Position numbers and translations under genes: made by a program | In this document: positions 27,812 to 36,492 of the stretch, piece after piece | Layout: each line of letters starts with the position of its first letter | Numbering within the stretch: the stretch's first letter is position 1 | Source of the DNA: Limnohabitans sp. DM1 | Lineage (GTDB): Bacteria; Pseudomonadota; Gammaproteobacteria; Burkholderiales; Burkholderiaceae_C | NCBI RefSeq assembly: GCF_001269385.1 | Contig: NZ_CXOO01000040.1 | Location: 1 to 52,759, forward strand | Direction: 5' to 3' | Length of the DNA stretch: 52,759 nt | The notes under the pieces: generated by a model | Database searches by the model: none | Told to the model about the DNA's origin: nothing | The model's input: the letters and a program-made list of their open reading frames with translations, nothing else

Positions 27812-29095
27812 TCACAAAGGCGCGTTGGCCGGTGCTTTGGCGTCCCGGATGTGCGCCCGCCAATACACCGCCATGACCCCCGTGAGCAGCAGGCCCAGGG
27901 TCGAATACGCCCCCGCCGTGGCGGCATAGCCCCAGCGGTCAATCATGGGGCCTGACAGCAGCAAACCCAAAGGCAGGCCCCAGATGGCCAGCATGCGCAT
28001 GCCCATCACACGGCCGCGATAGGCCGGCTCGGTCACGCGCAGCATCACGGCCGCCAGCGGCGTCATGCTCAGGCTTTGCGCCAGGCCCGCTACCCACAGC
28101 AAGGCCATGCCCACCCCCAAATGGGTGTTGAAGGCGAACAGCACATCCACCGCAAACCACACCGCCCCCGCCAGCACCATGGTTTGCGCTGCGCGAAACG
28201 CAAAACGGTGCGAACTGAGCACCACCGAACCCACCAGCCCCCCAAAGGCAAAGCTCGCGCCCAGCCAACCCAGGCCCGTCTGGTCGGTCAGGTAAATGTT
28301 TTTGGCCACATAAGGCAGCAAGCCCAAAGAAAAGGGAAAGGCCAGCAGGTTGACCAAGAAGGCGAGGGCCATGGCCGCCATCAGCACCGGGCGCGTCCAC
28401 ACATAGCCAAAAGCCAGCTGCAAATCGCGCACAGGCGACACGGACGACAGGGGTGGCGCATCTTTGTTGGCTGTTGGCGCAGGCCCATCGGACACGCCTC
28501 GCGACAGCACAAAACTGAGGGTGTAGAGCGCGGTGATCAGCGCGTAAGCCCAGGTCATGCCCAGCCAGGCGACCACGCCTGCCCCCGCCAAAGCACCCGC
28601 AATGCGGGCCGAATCCGAGGTGATGCGCGAAATGCCCAAGGCACCCAGCAAATGCCGGGGCGGCAAAGTCTGGGCGATCAACGCGTTGCGCATCATCATG
28701 TCCGACGGCCGCACCAAGCCCGCCAAAGCCGCCATGCACAACACGATCAAGGGCGTGAGCGCTTGCAGCCAGGCCAGCAGCATGAAGGTGGCGGCCAGCG
28801 CTGCATAGAGCGCTCGCGACAGGACCAGCATGCGCCGATACCCCAAACGGTCACCCACCACGCCAAACATGGGCGAGACCAAAGAACCCAGGTACTGCAA
28901 AGAGCCAAACACCACCAGCATCATCACCGAGCCCGACTCAACCAGGATGAACCAGCCCAGCACGATGGACTCCATCTCGAAGGCCCAGGAGGTGGCCAGA
29001 TCGGCCGGCCACTGAAAGCGGAAACTCCTGACCCGAAACGGGTCGCGCCAGTGCATGGCGGGTGTTGTGTCAGCCGTCGGCACCCCCTGGCTCAT
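27812..29095 (-). CDS. MFS transporter of enterobactin-exporter (EntS-like) type
   Basis: This 427-residue protein has about eleven to twelve membrane segments. The pattern FGVVGDRLGYRRMLVLSRALYAAL, with the GDRxGxR loop, and RVTEPAYRGRVMGMRMLAIWGLPLG near residue 370 resembles the MFS_3/EntS group. The ATG at 29095 was chosen because the residues before it (to 29146) are not conserved-looking. It is followed by a second MFS gene at 26473 on the same strand. The substrate is unknown; purine intermediates are possible only from context. Confidence 0.83.
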   Translation of the reverse strand: MSQGVPTADTTPAMHWRDPFRVRSFRFQWPADLATSWAFEMESIVLGWFILVESGSVMMLVVFGSLQYLGSLVSPMFGVVGDRLGYRRMLVLSRALYAALAATFMLLAWLQALTPLIVLCMAALAGLVRPSDMMMRNALIAQTLPPRHLLGALGISRITSDSARIAGALAGAGVVAWLGMTWAYALITALYTLSFVLSRGVSDGPAPTANKDAPPLSSVSPVRDLQLAFGYVWTRPVLMAAMALAFLVNLLAFPFSLGLLPYVAKNIYLTDQTGLGWLGASFAFGGLVGSVVLSSHRFAFRAAQTMVLAGAVWFAVDVLFAFNTHLGVGMALLWVAGLAQSLSMTPLAAVMLRVTEPAYRGRVMGMRMLAIWGLPLGLLLSGPMIDRWGYAATAGAYSTLGLLLTGVMAVYWRAHIRDAKAPANAPL

Positions 29096-29173
29096 GGCCG
29101 TGGTCCTGTGCAGCGCAAAGTGAGGGGAAACAGCGCACGGCGGCAAGGGCGCGGGCGCATGGCGCTCATGCGC

Positions 29174-29356
29174 TCAATCCTGCCCGGCGCGAGGCGACTG
29201 CGGGGTGGCGTCGTTTTTGGCAAGGCGGTCTGGCTGCGCCGCAGGCTCTGGCATGAAACACATCTTCTCGCCGTCCCAGCGCTGGCCGCACCAGCACAGG
29301 CCTTCGGCGTTGATGATGCAAGTGCCGGTGCCGCAGCACCGTGGATCGTCTGACAT
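29174..29356 (-). CDS. Cysteine-rich 60-residue protein
   Basis: This small protein begins MSDDPRCCGTGTCIINAEGL and continues CWCGQRWDGEKMCF. Six cysteines in the first 33 residues could hold zinc or an iron-sulfur cluster. The start is supported by AGGAG ten bases upstream. It lies between xdhB and an MFS gene on the same strand. I recognise no characterised family. The rest of the protein is polar and probably disordered. Confidence 0.7.
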   Translation of the reverse strand: MSDDPRCCGTGTCIINAEGLCWCGQRWDGEKMCFMPEPAAQPDRLAKNDATPQSPRAGQD

Positions 29357-29431
29357 GGGCCTGCTCCTGTGGGCTGTTGGAATCAAAGTGACAGGATGCC
29401 TGAAACCATTTCAGGCATCCGGCTCAAGCCA

Positions 29432-31792
29432 TCACAGGCCCGCTGTGGCCTTGGCTTTTTCGCACGCCATCAGGATGCGCTCGGGCGTCGCCGGAGCGTC
29501 CATGTAGACCACCGCCTTGTGGTTGGCACTGGCGGCCACCGCATCGCGCAAGGCAAAGAAGGCCGACAAGCCCAGCATCAAAGGCGGCTCGCCTGTGGCC
29601 TTGCTGTTGAAAGGCGTGGGTTTGATGTTGGCGTTGTCGAACAAGGACACCTTGAAGTGCTCTGGGATGTCGCCCGCCACCGGGATTTTGTAGGTGCTCG
29701 GGCCGTGTGTGAGCAGCTTGCCCTTCTTGTCCCAAATGCACTCTTCCATGGTCAGCCAGCCCATGCCTTGCACATAGGCGCCTTCGATTTGGCCTTTGTC
29801 CAATGCGGGGTTGATGCTGCGGCCCACGTCGTGCACGATGTCCACGGCTTTCAGCCACCACTCGCCGGTGCGGGTGTCGATTTCCACTTCGCTCACAGCA
29901 GCGCCATAGCAGTAGTAATAGAACGCACGGCCATTGAGGGTCGCGAAGTCGTATTTGATTTCGGGCGTCATATAAAAGCCCGTTACCGACAAGCCCACAC
30001 GTTCCATGTACGCTTGCTTGGTCACATCGGCCCACTTGACGGACTTGCCGCCGCCGTGCAGCTCGTTGTTGGAGAAGCTCACCTCTTCGGCGGTGCAACC
30101 GAGCATGCGGGCCGCCACGGGCTTCAAGCGTTCGCGCATTTGCGCTGTGGCGTTCATGATGGCCGCGCCGTTGATGTCGGCACCACTCGAAGCGGAGGTG
30201 GCCGACGCGTTGGGCACTTTTTGCGAGTCGGTCGCGGTGATGCGCACATGGTCCACGCTGATGCCTAAACCATCGGCACACACCTGCGCCATCTTGGTGT
30301 TGAGGCCCTGGCCCATTTCGGTGCCGCCATGGTTGCAGCTGACCGAGCCGTCCATGTAGACCACCAGCAATGCGCCGCCCTGGTTCAGGTGCGTGGCGGT
30401 GAAGCTGATGCCGAACTTCAGGGGCACCAAGGCCAAACCACGCTTGCGGGTTTTGCTCTTGGCGTTGAAAGCATGCACGGCGGCACGGCGCTCGGCGTAT
30501 TTGGATTCCTGCTCCACCTGGTCGATGACCTTGTCACCCACCCAGTCTTCAATGAGCTGGTTGTATTGGGTGGTCATGGTGTCGGGCGTGCCGCTGATGG
30601 CCGGGTCTTTGTAAAGGTTGAGCTTGCGCACTTCCAAGGGGTCTTTGCCCAAAGTCATGGCGATCTCGTCCATCACCGTCTCGATGCCGAACATGCCTTG
30701 TGGGCCGCCGAAACCCCGGAAAGCGGTCGCGCTTTGGGTGTTGGTTTTGCAGCGGTGGCTGACCAACTTGAGCGCGGGCAGGTGGTAGGTGTTGTCGATG
30801 TGCAGGCAAGCACGGTCGTTCACGGGGCCGGAGTAATCGGTGCTGTAACCGCAGCGCGACATGAGCGTGATGTTGGCACCCAGCACGCGGCCATTGTCGT
30901 CAAAGCCCACTTCGTAGTCGATGCGGAAGTCGTGGCGCTTGCCGGTGATGGTCATATCGTCGTCGCGGTTCACACGCAGCTTGACGGGCTTTTGCAGCTT
31001 GTGCGCAGCCAGCGCGGCGCTTTGGCTGAAGATGCTGGCGTTGCCCTCTTTGCCGCCAAAGCCGCCACCCATGCGGCGGCAAATCACCTCCACATCGTTG
31101 GTGTGCAGGTTCAGGGCGTGCGCGGCTTCGCGCTGGTTGCCGTCAGGGTGCTGGGTCGACACGTACAGCGTCAGCTGACCGTCTTCCTTGGGCACCGCGT
31201 AAGTGATCTGGCCTTCCAGATAGAACTGTTCTTGCTGACCGGTGTTGGTGCTGCCCTTGATTTTGTGGGGCGCGTTGGCAATTGCCGAAGCGGCGTCACC
31301 ACGCGTGATGCCTTTGGGCGGCATGATGAAGCTGCCCGCCGCCATCGCTTCTTCGATGGTCAAGATGGGCGTGAGTTCTTTCACCAGCACCTTGGCTTTT
31401 TTGGCGGCTTCGCGGGCGTAGAGCATTTCACGCGCCACAACCACGGCCACGGCCTGGCCCACAAACTCGACCTTGCCTGCGGCCAGGAATGGATCGTCGT
31501 GGATGATGGGGCCGCAGTTGTTTTCGCCGGGAATGTCTTTGGCGGTGTAAACCGCGACAACGCCGTGCTCCTTGAGGATGGCTGCGCGGTCGATGCCGTC
31601 ACCAATCAACTCGCCATGCGCCACGGGCGACAAGATGAGCGCAGCATACAAAGTGCCCGCGTGCTCAGGGATGTCGTCGATGTAGGTGGCCGAACCCGTG
31701 ACGTGCAGGTGCGCCGATTCGTGAACGATGTCGGTGCCTTGCTGAACGCCCGATGCGGGCAACAGGTTTTTGATGGGGGTAGGAGCGTTCAT
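29432..31792 (-). CDS. xdhB: XdhB, xanthine dehydrogenase molybdopterin-binding subunit
   Basis: This 786-residue subunit has the molybdenum hydroxylase features. MGGGFGGKE at 241-249 binds the cofactor, HRCKTNTQSATAFRGFGGPQG carries the active-site arginine region, and GEPPLML near the C-terminus contains the catalytic glutamate (Glu735). It hydroxylates hypoxanthine to xanthine and xanthine to urate with electrons passing to XdhA. It abuts xdhA with no gap, so the two are translated from one message. The order XdhA then XdhB, with xdhC elsewhere, is usual for proteobacteria. Confidence 0.96.
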   Translation of the reverse strand: MNAPTPIKNLLPASGVQQGTDIVHESAHLHVTGSATYIDDIPEHAGTLYAALILSPVAHGELIGDGIDRAAILKEHGVVAVYTAKDIPGENNCGPIIHDDPFLAAGKVEFVGQAVAVVVAREMLYAREAAKKAKVLVKELTPILTIEEAMAAGSFIMPPKGITRGDAASAIANAPHKIKGSTNTGQQEQFYLEGQITYAVPKEDGQLTLYVSTQHPDGNQREAAHALNLHTNDVEVICRRMGGGFGGKEGNASIFSQSAALAAHKLQKPVKLRVNRDDDMTITGKRHDFRIDYEVGFDDNGRVLGANITLMSRCGYSTDYSGPVNDRACLHIDNTYHLPALKLVSHRCKTNTQSATAFRGFGGPQGMFGIETVMDEIAMTLGKDPLEVRKLNLYKDPAISGTPDTMTTQYNQLIEDWVGDKVIDQVEQESKYAERRAAVHAFNAKSKTRKRGLALVPLKFGISFTATHLNQGGALLVVYMDGSVSCNHGGTEMGQGLNTKMAQVCADGLGISVDHVRITATDSQKVPNASATSASSGADINGAAIMNATAQMRERLKPVAARMLGCTAEEVSFSNNELHGGGKSVKWADVTKQAYMERVGLSVTGFYMTPEIKYDFATLNGRAFYYYCYGAAVSEVEIDTRTGEWWLKAVDIVHDVGRSINPALDKGQIEGAYVQGMGWLTMEECIWDKKGKLLTHGPSTYKIPVAGDIPEHFKVSLFDNANIKPTPFNSKATGEPPLMLGLSAFFALRDAVAASANHKAVVYMDAPATPERILMACEKAKATAGL

Positions 31793-33265
31793 TCAAGCCA
31801 CCTCTTTCTGTTCTTCAATGAATTCGAGCACCAGGTTGCGGGCGACCAGGGCGCGGTAGGCCCAAGTGGCACGCAGACCGTCGCGGGCGGTGAAGCTGGC
31901 GGCAATGGCGGCGTCCAGGTCGGCCGATTTCACGTCGGCAGGCGTACGGCCCTCCAGCACGGCTTCGAGCTTGGGGGCGCGGCAAGGCGATGGGGCCAGG
32001 CCGTTGTAGGCCAGTTTCACGCCGCTCAGCTTGCCGCCTTGCAGCGTGTAGCTGATGGCGGCGCAAGTGGCCGAGATGTCTTGTTCAAAACGCTTGCTCA
32101 CCTTGTGGGCGCGGAACACCTGGCCGGCCACGGGCTTGGGCAATTCGACAGCTTCGATGAACTCACCGGGCTCCATCACGTTTTTCTTCATGCCCGTGTA
32201 GAAGTTGTCCAGCAGCACCTTGCGGGTCTTGTCGCCACGGCGCAGCACCAAGCTGGCACCCAGCGCCATCAGGCAAGGCATGGTGTCGCCAATCGGCGAG
32301 CCGTTGGCGATGTTGCCCGCCAACGTGGCCGTCGAGCGGATGGGGGGCGAGCCAAAGCGGCGCAGCACTTCGGTGAAGTCGGGGTAAGCCTGGGCCACGA
32401 GCGCTTCGACCTGCGTGAGCGACACGGCCGCGCCAATGCGCCAGGCGCTGGCGGTCTCGGTCACTTGGCGCAGTTCTTTGACGTTGCCCAAATACATGAT
32501 GTGATCTGGGCGTGAGAACTGCTTGTTCACCTGCAGACCGATTTCGGTACTGCCTGCCAACAGGGTGGTGGTGGGGTTTTTGACCAAATAGTCGGCCACC
32601 TCGGCGATGGTGGCGGGCGACACAAACTCGTTGCCTTTGCGGGTGCGCACCACGGGCTGCACGATGATGTCACCGTCCAAGCTCAGTGTGGGCACGCTGG
32701 CGCGTTTGATTTCTTTGAGCAAAGGCACATCGGCGCTGTCGTCCAGCTTCAAGGCCTCGGGCTTGGCGCAAGCCTTGGTGGCCGAATCGATGATCGGCTT
32801 GTAGCCGGTGCAGCGGCACAGGTTACCGCTGAGCGAATCGGTGATCTGCTGGCGGTTGGGCATGGGCAAAACCTGCACCAGGTTCACCAGGCTCATCACG
32901 ATGCCGGGCGTGCAGAAGCCGCACTGCGAACCGTGGCACTTGATCATTTCTTCCTGCACCGGGTGCAGCGTGCCGTCGGCTTTTTTCAGGCTCTCGACCG
33001 TCTTGACCGATTTGCCGTCCAGCGAAGGCAGCAACTGGATGCAGGCATTGGTGGCCACGTAGTCCACGCCCGTGCCTGCGGCATTGAGCTCACCCACCAT
33101 GACCACACAAGCGCCGCAATCGCCTTCAGCGCAGCCCTCTTTGGTGCCGGTGCGGTGCATTTGCTCACGCAAATAGTCCAGAACAGTGGTGGTGCGGCGC
33201 TCGCCTTGGGCTTCGACGATGCGGCCGTCGAGCACAAAGCGCACGGTGTTGGTGACTTGGGTCAT
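31793..33265 (-). CDS. xdhA: XdhA, xanthine dehydrogenase iron-sulfur/FAD subunit
   Basis: This 490-residue subunit has a plant-type [2Fe-2S] site (Cys45, 50, 53 and 75 in GCAEGDCGACVVMVG and TNACIQLL) and a second [2Fe-2S] site (Cys115, 118, 150 and 152 in HGSQCGFCTPG and GNLCRCTGYKPI). An FAD-binding domain spans about 195-365 (LLAGSTEIGLQVNKQ, IRSTATLAGNIANGSPIGD), followed by the CO dehydrogenase flavoprotein C-terminal-type domain. Electrons pass from molybdenum in XdhB to FAD and then NAD+. The gene precedes xdhB directly. Confidence 0.96.
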   Translation of the reverse strand: MTQVTNTVRFVLDGRIVEAQGERRTTTVLDYLREQMHRTGTKEGCAEGDCGACVVMVGELNAAGTGVDYVATNACIQLLPSLDGKSVKTVESLKKADGTLHPVQEEMIKCHGSQCGFCTPGIVMSLVNLVQVLPMPNRQQITDSLSGNLCRCTGYKPIIDSATKACAKPEALKLDDSADVPLLKEIKRASVPTLSLDGDIIVQPVVRTRKGNEFVSPATIAEVADYLVKNPTTTLLAGSTEIGLQVNKQFSRPDHIMYLGNVKELRQVTETASAWRIGAAVSLTQVEALVAQAYPDFTEVLRRFGSPPIRSTATLAGNIANGSPIGDTMPCLMALGASLVLRRGDKTRKVLLDNFYTGMKKNVMEPGEFIEAVELPKPVAGQVFRAHKVSKRFEQDISATCAAISYTLQGGKLSGVKLAYNGLAPSPCRAPKLEAVLEGRTPADVKSADLDAAIAASFTARDGLRATWAYRALVARNLVLEFIEEQKEVA

Positions 33266-33338
33266 GGTGCGGGGGAGGTAAATAAACGGTAAGACTGCGA
33301 TTCTAAATAAGCATCGCCAGCATGGCTGGCTTTTTCGA

Positions 33339-33371
33339 CGGATTAATTGGGGTCAGATCCCAATTAATCCG
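33339..33371. repeat. Perfect 13-bp palindrome with 7-bp centre, overlapping nuclease stop
   Basis: CGGATTAATTGGG (33339-33351) and CCCAATTAATCCG (33359-33371) are exact inverted copies around GTCAGAT. The stop codon of the nuclease gene at 33364-33366 lies inside the right arm. GGGGTCAGATCCC-type palindromes of this form occur as dispersed elements in betaproteobacteria. Confidence 0.75.
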
Positions 33372-33939
33372 AAGCCGCATCCCCATTGGGGCAAGAAGCG
33401 GGCACTTTGGCCTCCACCCCGTTGCGGTGCACCCAAGGGGCCACGGCAGCGTTGGCCCACAAACCTTTTTTGGCGGTGCGGGCCGATGCGTGAGCTGCTG
33501 CATAGGCCTGGCGTTGCCGGATGTCGATTTCGCATTGGTAGGCCTCGTAATACCAAGCCGCACCTGCCGCAACCTGGTTCAAATTGACTGGGCTGCAATC
33601 GGGCTTGAAAACGGTTCCCAATACCCGTTCGTACCGGTCTGTTTGCGCGTAGGTGACGGTGACGCTCTGGCCCAAGACCATGGCGGCCAAATGCGCCCGT
33701 GACGATGGGCCATAGGCTTGATCCAACTCGGGGGCGTCGATGCTGGCCAGCCGGATCGACTCACCGCCCACGGTGATCGTGTCGCCATCATGCACCGATG
33801 TGACCGTGCCAGTGATGCGCTGCTTGCCAACGCTCACGCCGCAAAGCGTGTTGCCCGCTGCAGGCGCAAAACTCGCACCGTCCCCGCCGCCGCATGCCGA
33901 CAGGGCCAAGGTCAAAATCAACAAAAAAACCCGCATCAT
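33364..33939 (-). CDS. Thermonuclease (SNase-like) family lipoprotein
   Basis: This 191-residue protein has an N-terminal lipoprotein signal MMRVFLLILTLALSACGGG with the lipid-attachment Cys at residue 16. The nuclease fold shows VTSVHDGDTITVGGESIRLA, IDAPELDQAYGPSSRAHLA and YAQTDRYERVLGTVF, with the arginines and acidic residues that bind calcium and the phosphodiester. It probably cuts nucleic acids outside the cytoplasm, which could feed purines to the pathway around it. The last residues (PNGDAASD) may have been altered by the palindromic element in the stop region. Confidence 0.88.
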   Translation of the reverse strand: MMRVFLLILTLALSACGGGDGASFAPAAGNTLCGVSVGKQRITGTVTSVHDGDTITVGGESIRLASIDAPELDQAYGPSSRAHLAAMVLGQSVTVTYAQTDRYERVLGTVFKPDCSPVNLNQVAAGAAWYYEAYQCEIDIRQRQAYAAAHASARTAKKGLWANAAVAPWVHRNGVEAKVPASCPNGDAASD

Positions 33940-34018
33940 GGCAGCAGCTTAGCCGAGCGAGGCGGGGGAACGAAGCCTCAAAATTCGGTTCGTCCAAACT
34001 TCAATGGAATTGCGCAGG

Positions 34019-34270
34019 CTAGTGCTGCGAAACCAATGGAAAATCTTGCGGCCTGCGAATAGAGCTCACAGTCAAGTCCACATCCAGCTGCGGCCAACAC
34101 AAGTGGTCCGGTGTTGGCCATTCCACAGTTGTCAACTGCTCAACGGTGGCCTGCTTGAACCATGGAAATTGATCAAAAGGCAGAAGCAGTTCCTCATCGC
34201 CCAACAACAGCCAAAAGCCATGTTTGGACACATTGGTGACTTCAGCCGCCGAAGTGGTGATTCCATGCAT
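34019..34270 (-). CDS. DUF2442 protein, without its usual DUF4160 partner
   Basis: This 83-residue protein begins MHGITTSAAEVTNVSKHGFW and contains LLLGDEELLLPFDQFPWFKQAT, a pattern of DUF2442. Such proteins are often beside a DUF4160 protein and are thought to form toxin-antitoxin-like pairs. Here no DUF4160 gene is adjacent; a pair is found at 51480-52003. AAGGA nine bases upstream supports the start. Antitoxin activity is only suspected. Confidence 0.78.
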   Translation of the reverse strand: MHGITTSAAEVTNVSKHGFWLLLGDEELLLPFDQFPWFKQATVEQLTTVEWPTPDHLCWPQLDVDLTVSSIRRPQDFPLVSQH

Positions 34271-34330
34271 CTTGAATTTCCTTCAGGTGTAACTCAAGTT
34301 CAAAAATTGGGATCTACAGGCCCAATCCAA

Positions 34331-34684
34331 TCAAGACCCCCGATAAGTCGAGTAACTCCAGGGGCTGGCCAGCAACGGAACATGGTAGTGCTGGTCTTCA
34401 TGGGCCACACCAAAATCGAGACTGACTTTGTTCAGGAAGTTGGGCTCGGGCAGTTCTACGCCTTTGGCTTTGAAGTAGTCGCTCACATTGAAGACCAGGC
34501 GATAGGTGCCTTTGCGCAGGCTGGCGTGGTCGTAGAGCATGCCGTCGGGGTTGCGGCCGTCGTGGTTGAGGGTGAAGCTTTTGACCAAAGTGGCCTGATC
34601 GCCTTGTGTGGTGTACAGGGCCACCTGCATGCCTGCCGCGGGGCAGCCGTGCATGGTGTCCAGAACGTGTGTGCTCAATCCCAT
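34331..34684 (-). CDS. uraH: UraH, 5-hydroxyisourate hydrolase
   Basis: This 117-residue protein has the transthyretin-like signature: STHVLDTMHGCPAAGMQV at the N-terminus and the diagnostic C-terminal tetrapeptide YRGS in SPWSYSTYRGS. DYFKAKG and HYHVPLL give the conserved central and histidine positions. It hydrolyses 5-hydroxyisourate from PuuD to OHCU, which UraD then decarboxylates. It is divergent from the GntR gene across 170 bp, so the operator there could control both directions. Confidence 0.95.
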   Translation of the reverse strand: MGLSTHVLDTMHGCPAAGMQVALYTTQGDQATLVKSFTLNHDGRNPDGMLYDHASLRKGTYRLVFNVSDYFKAKGVELPEPNFLNKVSLDFGVAHEDQHYHVPLLASPWSYSTYRGS

Positions 34685-34769
34685 GGTGTGCTCGCTTGTC
34701 TTGAATGTGGGTCAAAAAAGGGTGGTTTTGGCAAGGCTTTCAAAAGCCCTTAAAACCGGTCGACCGAAG

Positions 34770-34777
34770 TGTATACA
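34770..34777. promoter_or_regulatory. GntR-type operator, overlapping the gntR -35 box
   Basis: TGTATACA at 34770-34777 repeats the site at puuD within a shared GAAGTGTATACA string. It covers the likely -35 hexamer TATACA (34772-34777) of the GntR gene, so bound protein should block transcription. Confidence 0.65.
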
Positions 34778-34800
34778 ATTTTGCTTTTGGTGGCTATGAT
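34772..34800 (+). promoter_or_regulatory. Likely promoter of the gntR-puuE operon
   Basis: TATACA (34772-34777) and TATGAT (34795-34800) are spaced by 17 bp. The -10 matches consensus at five of six positions and the -35 at four of six. Confidence 0.55.
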
Positions 34801-34854
34801 TTGCGCCACCGACACAAAAACACCCGGGCCAAGAGCCCCAAGGGACCGCGAGAC

Positions 34855-35520
34855 ATGGAAACTTCCACCACGCACCACATCGTCGAATCGCTGACCCGCG
34901 CCATCGTGGAGCACCGGCTTTTGCCCGGCTCCAAACTGGCTGAGCAAAAGCTGGCCGACCACTTTGGCGTGTCGCGCACGCTGGTGCGCCAGGCGCTGTT
35001 TCAGTTGTCGCAAAACCGCCTGATCCGGCTGGAGCCCGCACGCGGCGCATTTGTGGCCGCCCCCTCGGTTGAGGAGGCGCAACAGGTCTTTGCCGTGCGC
35101 CGCATGCTCGAAGCCGAGATGACCCGCGCTTTTGTACAGCAGGTCACGCCTGAACAAATCGTGGCACTGAGAGAACACATCAAACAAGAGCGAGAAGCCG
35201 TGACGCAGGGCGACATCACGGGGCGCACCGAGCTGCTGGGCGACTTCCATGTGCGCATGGCCGAGCTCATGAACAACGACGTGCTGGCCCAAGTGCTGGG
35301 CGAGTTGATCTCGCGCTGCGCCCTGATCACGCTGATGTACCAGTCGCGCAACGAGGCCGAGCACTCCACCGACGAGCATGTGGCCTTGGTGGCCGCTCTG
35401 GAGGCGAAGGACTCGGACCTGGCCGTGCGCCTGATGCACGAACACCTGTTGCACGTCGAAGCCAGCCTGACCTTTGACCGCAAAGTCCCCACCCACGACA
35501 TTTCCCTGGCCTTGGCCTGA
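34855..35520 (+). CDS. GntR/FCD-family transcriptional regulator of purine degradation
   Basis: This 221-residue regulator has an N-terminal GntR winged helix (IVEHRLLPGSKLAEQKLADHFGVSRTLVRQ; residues 17-46) and an FCD ligand domain (about 85-205) with DFHVRMAELMNND and the metal-binding histidines in DEHVALVAAL and HEHLLHVE. It is followed 19 bp later by puuE, so it heads the uraD/allC operon. A TGTATACA site overlaps its promoter and another lies upstream of puuD, so it probably represses both. The effector may be urate or allantoin; this is inferred. Confidence 0.87.
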   Translation: METSTTHHIVESLTRAIVEHRLLPGSKLAEQKLADHFGVSRTLVRQALFQLSQNRLIRLEPARGAFVAAPSVEEAQQVFAVRRMLEAEMTRAFVQQVTPEQIVALREHIKQEREAVTQGDITGRTELLGDFHVRMAELMNNDVLAQVLGELISRCALITLMYQSRNEAEHSTDEHVALVAALEAKDSDLAVRLMHEHLLHVEASLTFDRKVPTHDISLALA

Positions 35521-35539
35521 ACACCACCGAGCAAGACCC

Positions 35540-36490
35540 ATGAGCATTTACGACAGCACCCTCCCCTACCCCCGTGACTTGAAGGGTTACGGCCGCCATG
35601 TGCCACACGCGCAGTGGCCCGGCGGCGCCCGGGTGGCGGTGCAGTTTGTCTTGAACTACGAAGAAGGCGGCGAAAACTCGGTGCTGCACGGCGATGCGGG
35701 CTCCGAGCAGTTCTTGTCTGAAATGTTCAACCCTGCGTCCTACCCCGAGCGACACATCAGCATGGAAGGCATTTATGAATACGGCTCCCGGGCTGGCGTG
35801 TGGCGCTTGTTGCGCGAGTTTGAAAAACGCGGCCTGCCGCTCACGGTGTTTGGCGTGGCCACTGCGCTGCAAAAGCACGACGATGTGACCGCCGCGTTCA
35901 AAGAATTGGGCTACGACATCGCCTGCCATGGCCTCAAGTGGATCCATTACCAAAATGTCGACGAAGCCACCGAGCGTGCCCACATGGCCGAAGCGATGGA
36001 CATTTTGCAAAAGCTCACGGGCGAGCGGCCCTTGGGCTGGTACACAGGGCGCGACAGCCCCAACACGCGCCGTCTCGTGGCCGACTTTGGCGGCTTTGAA
36101 TACGACAGCGACTACTACGGCGACGACCTGCCCTTCTGGATGAAAGTGCGCAAGTCAGACGGCACCGATGCGCCCCAACTCATCGTGCCCTACACGCTGG
36201 ACTGCAACGACATGCGCTTTGCGCTGCCCCAAGGCTATTCGCACGCCGACCCGTTCTTTCAGTACATGAAGGACACCTTTGACGCGCTGTATGCCGAAGG
36301 CAATCCAGAAGGCGACAACGCCCCCAAGATGATGAGCATCGGCATGCACTGCCGCCTGCTGGGACGCCCGGGCCGCATCACCGCGCTGCAGCGCTTTTTG
36401 GACCACATCCAGTCGCACGACAAGGTCTGGGTGGCGCGGCGCATCGACATTGCGCGGCATTGGAAGACCGTACACCCCTACAAGGATTGA
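35540..36490 (+). CDS. puuE: PuuE, allantoinase (polysaccharide-deacetylase fold)
   Basis: This 316-residue protein belongs to the PuuE group. HMYGR-like start MSIYDSTLPYPRDLKGYGRH, then FVLNYEEGGENSVLHGD and MEGIYEYGSRAGVWRLL are characteristic, with IACHGLKWIHYQ and GWYTGRDSPNTRRL carrying conserved histidine and arginine positions. It hydrolyses allantoin to allantoate without the amidohydrolase barrel of AllB. It is two bases from the next gene, so the operon is tightly coupled. Confidence 0.94.
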   Translation: MSIYDSTLPYPRDLKGYGRHVPHAQWPGGARVAVQFVLNYEEGGENSVLHGDAGSEQFLSEMFNPASYPERHISMEGIYEYGSRAGVWRLLREFEKRGLPLTVFGVATALQKHDDVTAAFKELGYDIACHGLKWIHYQNVDEATERAHMAEAMDILQKLTGERPLGWYTGRDSPNTRRLVADFGGFEYDSDYYGDDLPFWMKVRKSDGTDAPQLIVPYTLDCNDMRFALPQGYSHADPFFQYMKDTFDALYAEGNPEGDNAPKMMSIGMHCRLLGRPGRITALQRFLDHIQSHDKVWVARRIDIARHWKTVHPYKD

Positions 36491-36492
36491 AC

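Noticed and set aside
30329..32515. Very long plus-strand open frame opposite xdhBA
   Set aside because: It is a shadow of the strong GC-rich codon pattern of xdhB and xdhA and shows no family motifs.
33321..33336. GCCAG/CTGGC hairpin followed by TTTTT as a forward terminator
   Set aside because: Both neighbouring genes are on the minus strand, so no forward transcript is expected there.
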